Positions 6,549 to 14,799 of a stretch of DNA of 38,932 nt are shown piece after piece; positions within the stretch are counted from its first letter, which is position 1; each line of letters starts with the position of its first letter. The notes beneath the pieces are model-generated. The model ran no database searches, was not told the DNA's origin, and saw only the letters and a list, made by a program, of their open reading frames with translations. The DNA is taken from NCBI GenBank assembly GCA_004558185.1, contig SFDP01000023.1:1-38932 (forward strand), written 5' to 3'. The position numbers and the translations under genes are program-made. The stretch is from Lachnospiraceae bacterium (GTDB taxonomy: Bacteria > Bacillota > Clostridia > Lachnospirales > Lachnospiraceae).

Positions 6549-6597
6549 TTGACAAAGCTGTAAAATAAAAGTATAATTCACATACCCCTAAAGGTAT
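6549..6597 (+). promoter_or_regulatory. csoR promoter and CsoR operator
   Basis: TTGACA (6549-6554), a 17-nt spacer and TATAAT (6572-6577) form a consensus promoter. ATACCCCTAAAGGTAT (6582-6597) follows at the start of transcription. Its pseudo-palindrome with a C/G run is the type of site bound by CsoR repressors, and it recurs before the ATPase gene. Confidence 0.85.
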
Positions 6598-6609
6598 GGA
6601 GGAACGACC

Positions 6610-6885
6610 ATGAAACAGTGTATGGATGCTGAAAATCTGCATCGCAGATTGAAGAAAATCATTGGGCAGGTACAGGCAATAGACAGAATGGTGGATGAAG
6701 ATGTCCCCTGTGAAGATGTACTGGCTCAGATCAATGCGGCAAAATCAGCTTTGCATAAAGCAGGGCAGGTTGTGTTGGAGGGTCATATCAGACATTGTGT
6801 GAGAGCCGGCATTGAGCACGGAGATGCAGAAAAGACCATTGAAAGCTTTACAAAAGCGGTGGAGAGATTTGCAAATATGCATTAG
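6610..6885 (+). CDS. csoR: CsoR-family copper-sensing repressor, 91 aa
   Basis: This all-helical DUF156 protein has the Cu(I) ligand set of CsoR in the right spacing: C34 in VPCED, H59 in EGHIRHC and C63. Copper binding releases such repressors from DNA. The N-terminal segment LHRRLKKIIGQVQAIDRMV is the family hallmark. A GGAGGA site precedes the ATG. Its own promoter carries the 16-bp operator, so it is probably autoregulated, and the following P-type ATPase gene has the same operator. A terminator separates the two genes, which are therefore transcribed independently. Confidence 0.93.
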   Translation: MKQCMDAENLHRRLKKIIGQVQAIDRMVDEDVPCEDVLAQINAAKSALHKAGQVVLEGHIRHCVRAGIEHGDAEKTIESFTKAVERFANMH

Positions 6886-6891
6886 ATAAAG

Positions 6892-6918
6892 GACAGTCAG
6901 CCTGGCTGTCTTTTTTTA
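6892..6918 (+). terminator. Terminator of csoR
   Basis: GACAG-T-CAG pairs with CTG-G-CTGTC, followed by eight T. It separates csoR from the ATPase gene. Confidence 0.8.
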
Positions 6919-6922
6919 TTTC

Positions 6923-6973
6923 TTGACAAAGAAGTTTTATACACATACAATATACATATACCCCTATAGGTAT
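6923..6973 (+). promoter_or_regulatory. Metal ATPase promoter with CsoR operator
   Basis: TTGACA (6923-6928), a 17-nt spacer and TACAAT (6946-6951) are followed by ATACCCCTATAGGTAT (6958-6973). This differs from the csoR operator by one base and is a perfect palindrome in its inner part. This region can be read as coding from a TTG, but it is clearly the control region. Confidence 0.85.
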
Positions 6974-6988
6974 AGAAAGGGAATGGTT

Positions 6989-8851
6989 ATGAATAAAATT
7001 ATTGAAAAAGCAGAGAATTTCATGGAACTTGGGGGAGTGAAGAAGGACATTGTATTGTTAATTATTTCTGGAACAGCTCTCCTTATCAGTATCTTCGATT
7101 TAGTACCTCTGCCTTTTGATGCGGCGTGGGCAGCCATTATACTTTGCGGTATTCCTATTATGATAGAAGCCATTATCGGACTTATTACGGCTTTTGATAT
7201 CAAGGCAGATGTCCTTGTGTCACTTGCCCTCGTGGCTTCTGTCTGTATTGGGGAAGATTTTGCGGCGGGAGAAGTGGCATTCATTATGCAGTTGGGAGCG
7301 TTGCTTGAGGATTTAACCGTTGCGAAAGCGAGAGCCGGGATTGAGAGGCTTGTGCAGTTAACTCCGCAAACAGCAAGAGTAGTTACAGCCGGAGGGGAAA
7401 AAATAATTCCTGCAGAAAAAGTAAGAGTTGGAGATATTATCCGTGTTCTTCCGGGAGAAACGGTTGCCGTAGATGGTGTGATCCTTTCCGGGCAGACCTC
7501 GGTGAATCAGGCAGTAATGACAGGGGAAGCATTACCGGCAGATAAAACTGTGGGAGATGAGGTATCCAGCGGAACGATAAACCAGTTCGGCGCTTTTGAA
7601 ATGCAGGCTGCTAAGGTGGGAGAGGATAGCTCTATTCAGAGAATGATAAAGCTGGTTCAGTCAGCAGATGCAGGAAAGGCGAAAATAGTCGGACTTGCAG
7701 ATAAGTGGGCAACATGGATCGTTGTGATTGCGCTGACTGCGGCAGCGCTTACCTGGTTAATTTCAGGAAAAATTATTCGTGCAGTAACCATACTTGTCGT
7801 ATTCTGCCCATGTGCTTTGGTGCTGGCAACACCTACTGCCATTATGGCGGCTATCGGGAATGTCACCAGGCACGGTTTTCTTGTCCGTGAAGGGGATGCC
7901 CTGGAAAGACTGGCGAAGGTTTCTCAAATTACCTTTGATAAAACAGGCACACTTACTTACGGTACTCCGAAGGTAACAGTAATTGAAACAATATCCTCAT
8001 ACAGCAGGGAGGAGATATTTGCTTATGCGGCTGCGGCAGAGAAGATGAGTGAGCATCCTCTTGGCAAGGCGATTGTAAGTTGCTATGGAAAAAATCCCAT
8101 TGAGGTGATAGAATTTAAAATGATACCGGGAGAGGGAGTTTCGGCAATTGCAGAAGGAAAGTGTGTGAAGGCCGGGAACCTGAAGTTCATCGCCGGGAAT
8201 GAGAAGGTGGAGCTTTCTCGTGCCTTGGCAAAAGGGGCAGGAAAATATATTAACGAAGGAAGCAGCATAATTTACCTATCCATTAATGACGTGATAGCCG
8301 GCTATATCGTCTTATCGGACACGGTCAGGGAAGAGAGCAGGAAGACCATCAGCAGGTTAGGAAGTCTGGGTATCAGGACAGTCCTGCTTACCGGAGATAA
8401 TCAAAAGGCAGCGGCAGCCATTGCCAAGCAGTTAAATCTGTCGGAAGCTTATGCAAACTGTTTACCGGAGGACAAGCTGAAGTATATAGAGGAGTATCAG
8501 AATAACGGACATACAGTATGTATGATCGGAGATGGAATCAATGATGCTCCCGCATTAAAGAGAGCGGATGTAGGCATTGCTATGGGTGGTGCGGGAAGTG
8601 ATATTGCAGTAGACGCTGCGGATATTGCTCTCATAGATGACGAAGTAAAGGAGCTTCCTCATTTGTTTGCACTTTCAAAAAGAATGATGACTACCATTAA
8701 GATAAACCTGATTTTTTCCATGGGGCTTAATTTCCTTGCTATTCTGCTTGCCATAACGGGATTTCTGGGGCCTGTTGTTGGTGCATTGGTACATAATGCG
8801 GGATCAGTGTTCGTGATTATCCATTCGGCTCTTTTATTAAAATGGAAGTAA
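6989..8851 (+). CDS. P1B-type heavy-metal ATPase, 620 aa
   Basis: This is a membrane pump that exports a soft metal using ATP. Motifs in order are TGE (178-180), CPC in the sixth membrane helix (273-275), DKTGT with phosphorylated D317, HP (356-357) and GDGINDAP (514-521). There is no N-terminal HMA metal-binding domain, so it is shorter than typical CopA. The start at 6989 has an AAAGGG site 7 nt away. CsoR control points to Cu(I). However, the last helices lack the Cu-type YN and MxxSS motifs and instead read GALVHNAGSV (598-607), so the metal is uncertain. Confidence 0.88.
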   Translation: MNKIIEKAENFMELGGVKKDIVLLIISGTALLISIFDLVPLPFDAAWAAIILCGIPIMIEAIIGLITAFDIKADVLVSLALVASVCIGEDFAAGEVAFIMQLGALLEDLTVAKARAGIERLVQLTPQTARVVTAGGEKIIPAEKVRVGDIIRVLPGETVAVDGVILSGQTSVNQAVMTGEALPADKTVGDEVSSGTINQFGAFEMQAAKVGEDSSIQRMIKLVQSADAGKAKIVGLADKWATWIVVIALTAAALTWLISGKIIRAVTILVVFCPCALVLATPTAIMAAIGNVTRHGFLVREGDALERLAKVSQITFDKTGTLTYGTPKVTVIETISSYSREEIFAYAAAAEKMSEHPLGKAIVSCYGKNPIEVIEFKMIPGEGVSAIAEGKCVKAGNLKFIAGNEKVELSRALAKGAGKYINEGSSIIYLSINDVIAGYIVLSDTVREESRKTISRLGSLGIRTVLLTGDNQKAAAAIAKQLNLSEAYANCLPEDKLKYIEEYQNNGHTVCMIGDGINDAPALKRADVGIAMGGAGSDIAVDAADIALIDDEVKELPHLFALSKRMMTTIKINLIFSMGLNFLAILLAITGFLGPVVGALVHNAGSVFVIIHSALLLKWK

Positions 8852-8953
8852 CCGCATGAGGAAAAGGAAAGCTGTGTAACAGCGATTTTGCAAATGGGGT
8901 TCTGAATAGCTGCTAATGAAAAAGGAAGTATGACAGGTGATCAGATTACAGCA

Positions 8954-8978
8954 CTAATCCTTCAGGGAGAAGGATTAG
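8954..8978 (+). promoter_or_regulatory. Perfect hairpin before the hydrolase gene
   Basis: CTAATCCTTC (8954-8963) and GAAGGATTAG (8969-8978) form a 10-bp perfect stem with a 5-nt loop, 21 nt before the ATG. No T run follows. It could be a weak terminator, an operator or an mRNA 5' hairpin. Confidence 0.45.
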
Positions 8979-8999
8979 CTGAGTAACTGGAGGAGAATA

Positions 9000-9626
9000 A
9001 TGGCCAATATCTTTATACATGGTTTGGGACAGACGTCTGCAAGCTGGGAAAGAACCCTTCAAGGTCTGGAGGTATCGAAGGAGATATATTGTCCCGATTT
9101 ATCCACAATATTGGGCGAGGGAGAAATCAGCTATTCCCAGTTGTATAGCGGATTTTCAGCGTATTGCGGCAAAATAGCGGGGAAGGTAAATCTATGTGGA
9201 TTGTCCCTGGGTGGTGTGCTGGCGTTACACTATGCGGCAGAAAATCCGAAGAAAGTAAATTCCTTAATTTTGATTGGGACACAATACCGTATGCCTAAAA
9301 AACTGTTGGCCTTTCAAAATAAGATATTTGAGCTTATGCCCGAGAAAATGTTTAAAGAAATAGGGTTTGGAAAGGCGGGAGTGATTGCCCTTTCCCAATC
9401 CATGATGGACATAGATTTTACTTCTGAGCTAAAAAATATCCTATGTCCGGTGCTTCTGCTTTGCGGTAAAAAGGATAGAACAAATCGAAAAGCAGCAGTC
9501 AGTATGTCGAAAGAGCTGGTAAATAGTAAGCTTGTATACATAGAAAGTGCGGGGCATGAAGCCAATACAGACAATCCCGAAATACTGGCAGAGCTGATTA
9601 ACGGATTCTGGCAATTTCATGCTTGA
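9000..9626 (+). CDS. Alpha/beta hydrolase, 208 aa
   Basis: This is a compact alpha/beta-hydrolase with no cap insertion of note and no signal peptide. The oxyanion-hole motif is HGLG (7-10), the nucleophile elbow GLSLG (S69), and the probable acid and base are D159 (GKKDRTNR) and H186 (ESAGHEAN). The substrate cannot be told; such proteins are esterases, lactonases or thioesterases. GGAGGAG precedes the ATG. It stands alone behind the ATPase gene, with its own upstream hairpin. Confidence 0.88.
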   Translation: MANIFIHGLGQTSASWERTLQGLEVSKEIYCPDLSTILGEGEISYSQLYSGFSAYCGKIAGKVNLCGLSLGGVLALHYAAENPKKVNSLILIGTQYRMPKKLLAFQNKIFELMPEKMFKEIGFGKAGVIALSQSMMDIDFTSELKNILCPVLLLCGKKDRTNRKAAVSMSKELVNSKLVYIESAGHEANTDNPEILAELINGFWQFHA

Positions 9627-9630
9627 TGGT

Positions 9631-10172
9631 TAGAATTCCTCTGTCATAAATTTGGATTGACAGTTGCGATTGCAAAAGCCCTTCTGTGCATTTTATCAGC
9701 ATGGCTTTTGCATATAGATGATTTTATTTAGATTCGTTCTGAATAGATTTGCTCAAATCGGCTTCAGATTTGCTTGGAAGGCTGGCCTCAAACTGCTCCA
9801 GGCTCCTGGCCTTCGCTGCGGCTTTGTGCATGGTTCTTAAAACAGTTAAATCCGTTTCCTGCATAATACGCTGACGAAGGGTATTGGAAACCGGGCCTAA
9901 ATCCTCCAATAAGTCAAGGATAGCCTCGCTTTTGCCTTTGGCTTTACCCAGAGCTTCGCCCTCGCTTATGCCCTTACGGTATTCATCTCTTAACATCAGC
10001 TCAAACCACATAAATCGATTCCTCATTTCTCTGCTTCGCTTCACGTCCTGTATACTTCGCTGCAGCTGCCCCACATACTCATCTGTATAGTCTCTGGTCT
10101 TATGAGCCTCGTTCTCTCGGATAAAGGTGAGAAAAGTAGCTCATTTATTTCCTCCGTGACAGAGGAATTCTA
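9631..10172. repeat. 16-bp perfect inverted repeat bracketing an rpn fragment
   Basis: TAGAATTCCTCTGTCA at 9631-9646 is repeated as its exact reverse complement at 10157-10172. The 542-bp unit contains only the 3' part of an Rpn-family gene. Homology stops beyond the repeats. This looks like a non-autonomous mobile unit or a recombination scar. Confidence 0.7.
9724..10140 (-). pseudogene. Rpn-family nuclease/transposase, C-terminal fragment
   Basis: The reading frame carries the end of a PD-(D/E)XK Rpn-type protein: FIRENEAHKTRDYTDEYVG, an RNRFMWFELMLRDEYRKG helix, then the GEALGKAKGK linker and a charged helical tail. The nuclease core is missing. The frame is open up to an in-frame stop at 10141-10143, so the homologous part extends beyond the GTG-initiated 116-residue reading. 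Rpn proteins are implicated in RecA-independent recombination and defence. This copy cannot be functional. Confidence 0.75.
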
Positions 10173-10383
10173 TATTGATTATAACTTAACGTTCTGTATT
10201 ATACAAGTTTTTTATTTTAATTACATTTATTGCGTGTGCACTGACGCATTTATTTAACGCCCCTGTGCTCAATTATATGAATGTGAATAAAGTAAATGCT
10301 TATATCTGCTGCTTGCTTTTTGCTGCCGGAAAAAGTATTATAAAAAATAGCTAACAGGTATTTGAAAGCAGGCATCTGGTTAG

Positions 10384-10408
10384 AATCCCTCAATAAGTCA
10401 AGGATAGA
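10384..10408 (-). repeat. Second small rpn scrap
   Basis: The bases CAATAAGTCAAGGATAG, with near-identical upstream bases, recur here from the rpn fragment at 9900-9922 in the same orientation. They immediately precede the ribosome site of the 10423 gene, so a duplicated rpn piece now forms that gene's leader. Confidence 0.6.
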
Positions 10409-10422
10409 TATGGAGGAACAGT

Positions 10423-10887
10423 ATGAATAGACCAAAATATACAGAGGAATTTTTGGCAGTCATTTTTTTTATTTTGGGCGGCATATTCATTGCGATGGGG
10501 TTATTATGTTTTATTGGAGTAGTAAGACCTTCAGCAAGGTCAATGGTTCAGATTCCGGCGATGCTGGGAATTGTTTATTCTTTTATCGGTATAGCCTTTT
10601 GCCTTGCAATGCTTATTTTAAAAGCTAATGCAGCAGCTAAGAAAAATTTACACAAGGAGTTGCTTGCAAATGGAAATAAGATTAATGGTATAGTGGAAAA
10701 GGTGCATTTTCAAAGGTCTATTCAGTATGGAAAAGAATCACCTTACAGAATTTACTATACCTACACGGATCAGGGAAAAGAATTTCATCGTAAAAGCTAT
10801 CTGTTATGGGAAAAGCCTGATTATCTAAAAGGCGACCATATTGAGGTTTTTGCAAATCATTTGGGAAAATCGACTATTCGATTATAG
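10423..10887 (+). CDS. Membrane protein with DUF3592-like tail, 154 aa
   Basis: Two membrane helices are visible (about residues 11-33 and 42-66). A soluble beta-rich domain of about 85 residues follows, with the pattern GIVEKVHF, YRIYYTYTDQGKEF and HIEVFANH that is typical of DUF3592-like proteins. GGAGGA precedes the ATG. The upstream leader derives from an rpn fragment. The function is unknown; no neighbour suggests a pathway. Confidence 0.7.
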   Translation: MNRPKYTEEFLAVIFFILGGIFIAMGLLCFIGVVRPSARSMVQIPAMLGIVYSFIGIAFCLAMLILKANAAAKKNLHKELLANGNKINGIVEKVHFQRSIQYGKESPYRIYYTYTDQGKEFHRKSYLLWEKPDYLKGDHIEVFANHLGKSTIRL

Positions 10888-10950
10888 TGGGGCTGTAAGC
10901 TTAGGAGAAGCTAATCCTGCAGAGGATTATCCCCGTTTACTGTCATACGG

Positions 10951-10983
10951 ATTGCCTTTTTCTATATACCAGGAAAAGGCAAT
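10951..10983. other. Hairpin after the DUF3592-like gene
   Basis: ATTGCCTTTT (10951-10960) and AAAAGGCAAT (10974-10983) form a perfect 10-bp stem. There is no T run on the plus side; it may still terminate or stabilise the transcript. Confidence 0.5.
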
Positions 10984-11021
10984 AAAAATACAGTGGACTA
11001 CATTTTAGAGGAAGGATGATA

Positions 11022-11390
11022 ATGAATATATATGATTTTTGGAGAGACGTTTTGAAACAAAATGCTCAGGCGTTAAAAACTTATTTTCATGACAATGCCT
11101 ATATTAATTGGCATTGTACAAATGAGTGTTTCAATGTTGAGGAATTCATACGTGCTAATTGCGAATATCCGGGAGAGTGGGATGGCGAAGTTGAACGGAT
11201 CGAAAAGATTGACAATTTGGTAATCAGTGTTGTGTATGTTTATACTAAAGATAAAACATTATCTTTCCATGTCACCTCATTTATTAAAATAAGTGGGGAT
11301 AAAATCATATCAATGGATGAATATTGGGGAGATGATGGAAAGGCACCTCAGTGGCGATTAGATAAGCATATAGGGACTGCGATTAAATGA
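11022..11390 (+). CDS. NTF2/SnoaL-like protein, 122 aa
   Basis: This is a small soluble alpha-plus-beta protein. The N-terminal helix FWRDVLKQNAQALKTYFHDN, the following WHCTNE segment and the C-terminal strands SFHVTSFIKISGDKIISMDE fit the nuclear-transport-factor-2 (SnoaL-like) fold used by many small enzymes and binding proteins. No catalytic residues can be assigned. An ATG at 11016 abuts the GGAAGG site; the ATG at 11022 is better spaced. It is a single gene. Confidence 0.75.
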   Translation: MNIYDFWRDVLKQNAQALKTYFHDNAYINWHCTNECFNVEEFIRANCEYPGEWDGEVERIEKIDNLVISVVYVYTKDKTLSFHVTSFIKISGDKIISMDEYWGDDGKAPQWRLDKHIGTAIK

Positions 11391-11453
11391 AAACTGCAGA
11401 CGGCTTCTGTAGTAAAATGAAAACAGGCACAGATACATATACCGGAGGCAGTT

Positions 11454-11776
11454 ATGAATGATCAATTTATTCAAAATGTATGGATAGACTGGAGTAAAGT
11501 GGAGGAAGGAAGCTATCTGCGAAATATCGAGACGATTCGGAAAATGGAAAGAATTGATTTTCACCGATCCATCACCTTTTTTGTGGGAGAAAACGGAAGT
11601 GGAAAATCCACCTTATTGGAAGCCATCGCCATCGCCATCGCCAGCGGCTTTAATCCCGAAGGAGGAACGAAAAACTACAGCTTTTCCACCAGGGATACGC
11701 ATTCTCAGCTTTGCGATGCCATCAGAATATCCAACCTTCAGGAAAAGTCCTCCTATCCGTACAGGATAGGAGGGAC
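11454..11776 (+). pseudogene. AAA-family ATPase, 3'-truncated
   Basis: The N-terminal part of a small ABC/AAA-type ATPase is clear: FFVGENGSGKSTLLEAI (Walker A), GFNPEGGTKNYSFST and the start of the next helix (LCDAIRIS). After about residue 94 the homology stops, and the frame runs through a hairpin into the 3' end of the convergent surface-protein gene, giving a nominal 129-residue product. Walker B and signature motifs are missing. The stretch AIAIAIAS after Walker A is encoded by three ATCGCC hexamers, about one unit more than expected. GGAGG precedes the ATG. Confidence 0.8.
11747..11776. terminator. Hairpin terminator at the 3' edge of the AAA remnant
   Basis: GTCCTCCTATCC pairs with GGATAGGAGG-GAC (10 perfect base pairs plus extension) and is followed by ATTTT. 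It lies between two converging genes and may serve both. Confidence 0.65.
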
Positions 11777-11808
11777 ATTTTCAGATGCGCAAAGCACGTT
11801 ATTAAGTT

Positions 11809-14796
11809 TTATTCAGCCTTTTTTCTTTTGCGGTAAACCGTAACTCCGGCAATTCCTATTCCGGATACAAGCAGCAGAACAAACCCAAGCCACATCATGC
11901 TGTTATCTTCGGTTTGAGGAGACTTTGTATCGGTACCTTCAATCTGAGGAGACTTTGTATCGTTACCTTTGGTCTGAGGAGACTTTGTATCGTCACCTTC
12001 GGTCTGAGGAGATGTTGTACCGTTATCTTCGGTCTGCAGAGCCTTTGTATCGTTATCTACTGCCGCTTTCATATTAACGGTAAAGGTTGTGGCAGCAGTA
12101 CCGTTTGTCGATACAATGCCGATTGTATGCTTGCCGGCTGAAAGTATTGCTACATAATCAGCCTTTAAGATTACAACCGTACTGCCTTCCGTGACGGTAT
12201 AATTCTTTTCATCAAGGGTTTTGCCGTCAAGCTCTACCCTGATAAAATCGCTGAACGCCGCATTTGAACGGAAGGTAAGCTCTTTCTTTTCTCCTGCGGT
12301 TAAGCTCTGTCCTGTACCTTCAATCATTTCAGGCGAGAGCTTTTGGCTTACTATGTCCTTCAGTTCAATGATATTCCTACCACCCCCCATCGGAGAAGTA
12401 TTTGCTGTAATCCTGTAATCCAAGGAATGAGCATACTCATTGTTTCCAGTTTCGGTAGCGGTGGCAGTCTTTGCAGGAATTTTCACAAGATTAAGATTTG
12501 AGCTGTCAAGCTCGCCGTACTCTTCGCCGCAGTAATCGCAGATAGCCTTGCTTGTGAGGGTAGCCTTGCCGCCTGCGCAGTTGCCGTCTTCATGGCCGTT
12601 GCAGCCAACAATGGTGCAGTAGCGTGTATGCGTTCCATTACCGTTTGACTGCCATTTGCCACTGAAATTGTGAGATTTCGCCGCAACCACAACTGTATCC
12701 GGATGATAAATGCAGTAAACAGGTGTCGAACAGTCATCATCATCATTGCCCGCTGTGTGTCCGTTGTTTACCGTCACGGTCACTGTCGTCTTATTGCCCG
12801 CATTGTCGGTTGCAACGACTTCCTGCACAACGTCTGCCGGCTTCAGTGTAAACTGGTTGTTTGCGTCAAGTGGGACTAGTGTGCCGTTCACGGTGACGCT
12901 TGCGATTCCAATATTGTCGGATACCGTCACAGTCTGCTCGTAGCAATAGATTTTAGCGTTTTCCAGCCCTGTGATAACAGGATTTACAATATCCTTCCAC
13001 CATGCCGTAAGTGTAATGTTCTCCGTAACGGCTTCGGTGAAATCGTATTTGGCATCACCATTATACCATCCTTCAAAAGAATAATCTGCCTTAGCTGGGG
13101 CTGTTGGCTCAGTTACTTTCTGACCTCTAAGCACTTTCTCTTCCTGTACGGTGCTTCCATTATCACTATCAAATGTTACGGTCACTTTAGCGCTATCGTT
13201 GATAGTACCACCACTTACCGTGCTATAGAATGTACCGCCATTGATGGTGCCGTCATTTACTATCGTGCCATAGAATGTACCGCCATTGATGATGCCATCG
13301 ACATTATTCTCCACCTTACCATAGAATGTGCCGCCATTGATGATGCCACCGGCATTCTCCACCGTGCCATTGCTGAATATAGTCACATTTGACAGGTCAG
13401 CATTATTAATCACATTACCATTACCATTAAGGTAAACAAGACCGTTTACTGTACCGCCATTGGCATTGAGTATACCGTTTGTATCTAAATAAACAGCATC
13501 AGATAAACTGCTGATAACCTTACCCGTTTTGCCTGAACTGCCATCCATAAGCGTCAGCGTAGCGGTGTTGCCTATGGTACTGCAAGAAAGATAAAGCAAT
13601 GGGCTATTATTTGTATCATTTTTTAACTCATAGCCGTTTAGGTCAAGTGTAGCCTCAGAGTTAGTATTCCCATCCCCAATTTGAATTTTTGTATCTACCG
13701 AAATATTCTCGCCCAGATAATAATTTCCGCTCGGCAGACGATAATAGTCCGACCCGAAGGAAGTAACCTTGAAATTACTATCAAGGACTGCTTTTGTCAG
13801 TTCAGTCCATCCCTCCCATAGGGCGGTCAGGTGGCTCACGTTGGCGGGAACCTGCGTACCCGGCTCGTAGAAGTTGCCGCTGCTGTCCTGCCATTTGAAG
13901 TAGATGCCGTCGTTTCCATTCGGGCGGGTTACATCCGTGACGCCGGGGAGGGTAAGATTGAAGTCGGACTTCACCGCCAAATTGACTGTCCCGGTGATGG
14001 AGCCGATGGAGCCGCCGTTCAGGTCCAGCGTGACAGTCGCCAGGTCGTCAGAGGATGGGAGTTCAAGCACGGGACGGAAACCAACGCTCGGAGACAGTTT
14101 CAGGTCAAACTGCCAGGAGCGGGCTGTAAGGGACCCGCGCGTCGCACGGTTCCAGTCAGGATCGGGACCATCCTGGGTATCCTGCCCCCAGGAATCCATA
14201 CTGTTCCAGTTTTTGATATAACCATCCGTGTTATTCTGATAGCTTTGGTTCGCTTTGTTTAAAATCGCATCCCACTCGTTGTTCAGCGGAGTTCCACGCA
14301 CACTGTCCTCCGAGCCGGTGCTACCACTCCCCACCGAGGGCGCACGGAGGATGTAGTCCACGCCGCCGCTGGTGTAGGTCGTGCCGAAAATCAGGTTCTT
14401 CCCATTCAGGGTAGCCCAGTTGGCGTTACGGGTCACGTTGTAGTCCGCAATGAACAGACTGTGGTCATAGGTGTAGCCAATCGGGTTACTGGGGTCTGTA
14501 CTGCCTGCCGCATTCGCTGAATCGCCTTTTGCGGTGTTGTCATTGGCAGAACGGCTTTTCAGCACATAGGCGTTCAAAGTGCCTGCGTAGGTGAAGGGCA
14601 CCCAATGAAGGGAATCGTCCGGCAAGCTGCCGTTCTTGTCGCCCGGAATGTCCGCTGCGGACAGGTCGAACCAGTAGGTCTCGCCGGGGGTGAGACCGGG
14701 AAACTGTTCCGCCGGATCCGCCGCCAGCGCCGTAACGGGCAGCAGGCTCAGGCACATGGCCAGGGCAATCAGGATACTCAATAACCGTTTTTTCAT
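11809..14796 (-). CDS. Cell-wall-type surface protein with InlB-like repeat, 995 aa
   Basis: This is an exported, wall-associated protein. It has a signal peptide (residues 1-26, ending ALAA), an N-terminal DUF6273-like domain (about 27-250, ending SVGFRPVLEL), beta-helical repeats of INGGTFYG type (about 480-530), and an InlB B-repeat (about 535-605; GWYNGDAKYDFTEAVTENIT). A Cys-rich segment (about 700-770; CDYCGEEYG) and an Ig-like region follow. The tail has five 10-residue repeats, one membrane helix (about 970-988) and RKRKKAE. The sorting signal is degenerate: SPQTE instead of LPxTG. AGGAGG precedes the ATG. The ligand is unknown; adhesion is inferred. Confidence 0.88.
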   Translation of the reverse strand: MKKRLLSILIALAMCLSLLPVTALAADPAEQFPGLTPGETYWFDLSAADIPGDKNGSLPDDSLHWVPFTYAGTLNAYVLKSRSANDNTAKGDSANAAGSTDPSNPIGYTYDHSLFIADYNVTRNANWATLNGKNLIFGTTYTSGGVDYILRAPSVGSGSTGSEDSVRGTPLNNEWDAILNKANQSYQNNTDGYIKNWNSMDSWGQDTQDGPDPDWNRATRGSLTARSWQFDLKLSPSVGFRPVLELPSSDDLATVTLDLNGGSIGSITGTVNLAVKSDFNLTLPGVTDVTRPNGNDGIYFKWQDSSGNFYEPGTQVPANVSHLTALWEGWTELTKAVLDSNFKVTSFGSDYYRLPSGNYYLGENISVDTKIQIGDGNTNSEATLDLNGYELKNDTNNSPLLYLSCSTIGNTATLTLMDGSSGKTGKVISSLSDAVYLDTNGILNANGGTVNGLVYLNGNGNVINNADLSNVTIFSNGTVENAGGIINGGTFYGKVENNVDGIINGGTFYGTIVNDGTINGGTFYSTVSGGTINDSAKVTVTFDSDNGSTVQEEKVLRGQKVTEPTAPAKADYSFEGWYNGDAKYDFTEAVTENITLTAWWKDIVNPVITGLENAKIYCYEQTVTVSDNIGIASVTVNGTLVPLDANNQFTLKPADVVQEVVATDNAGNKTTVTVTVNNGHTAGNDDDDCSTPVYCIYHPDTVVVAAKSHNFSGKWQSNGNGTHTRYCTIVGCNGHEDGNCAGGKATLTSKAICDYCGEEYGELDSSNLNLVKIPAKTATATETGNNEYAHSLDYRITANTSPMGGGRNIIELKDIVSQKLSPEMIEGTGQSLTAGEKKELTFRSNAAFSDFIRVELDGKTLDEKNYTVTEGSTVVILKADYVAILSAGKHTIGIVSTNGTAATTFTVNMKAAVDNDTKALQTEDNGTTSPQTEGDDTKSPQTKGNDTKSPQIEGTDTKSPQTEDNSMMWLGFVLLLVSGIGIAGVTVYRKRKKAE
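11908..12057 (-). repeat. Five in-frame 30-bp tandem repeats
   Basis: Five exact-length units encode DNDTKALQTE, DNGTTSPQTE, GDDTKSPQTK, GNDTKSPQIE and GTDTKSPQTE. They form a spacer just before the membrane anchor of the surface protein. The last unit contains the likely sortase-like motif. Being in frame and coding, they are not a CRISPR array. Confidence 0.9.
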
Positions 14797-14799
14797 TTG

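Noticed and set aside
6923..6988. A 22-residue N-terminal extension of the metal ATPase
   Set aside because: It covers the -35, -10 and CsoR operator, starts at a TTG inside TTGACA, and a good ribosome site precedes the ATG at 6989.
11908..12057. Regular 30-bp repeats that could suggest a CRISPR array
   Set aside because: The repeats are directly adjacent without spacers and lie in frame within the surface-protein gene, encoding a decapeptide.
12483..14262. Several open frames of 65-143 codons on both strands within the surface-protein gene
   Set aside because: They overlap a clearly coding 995-codon gene and have no ribosome sites or recognisable products.
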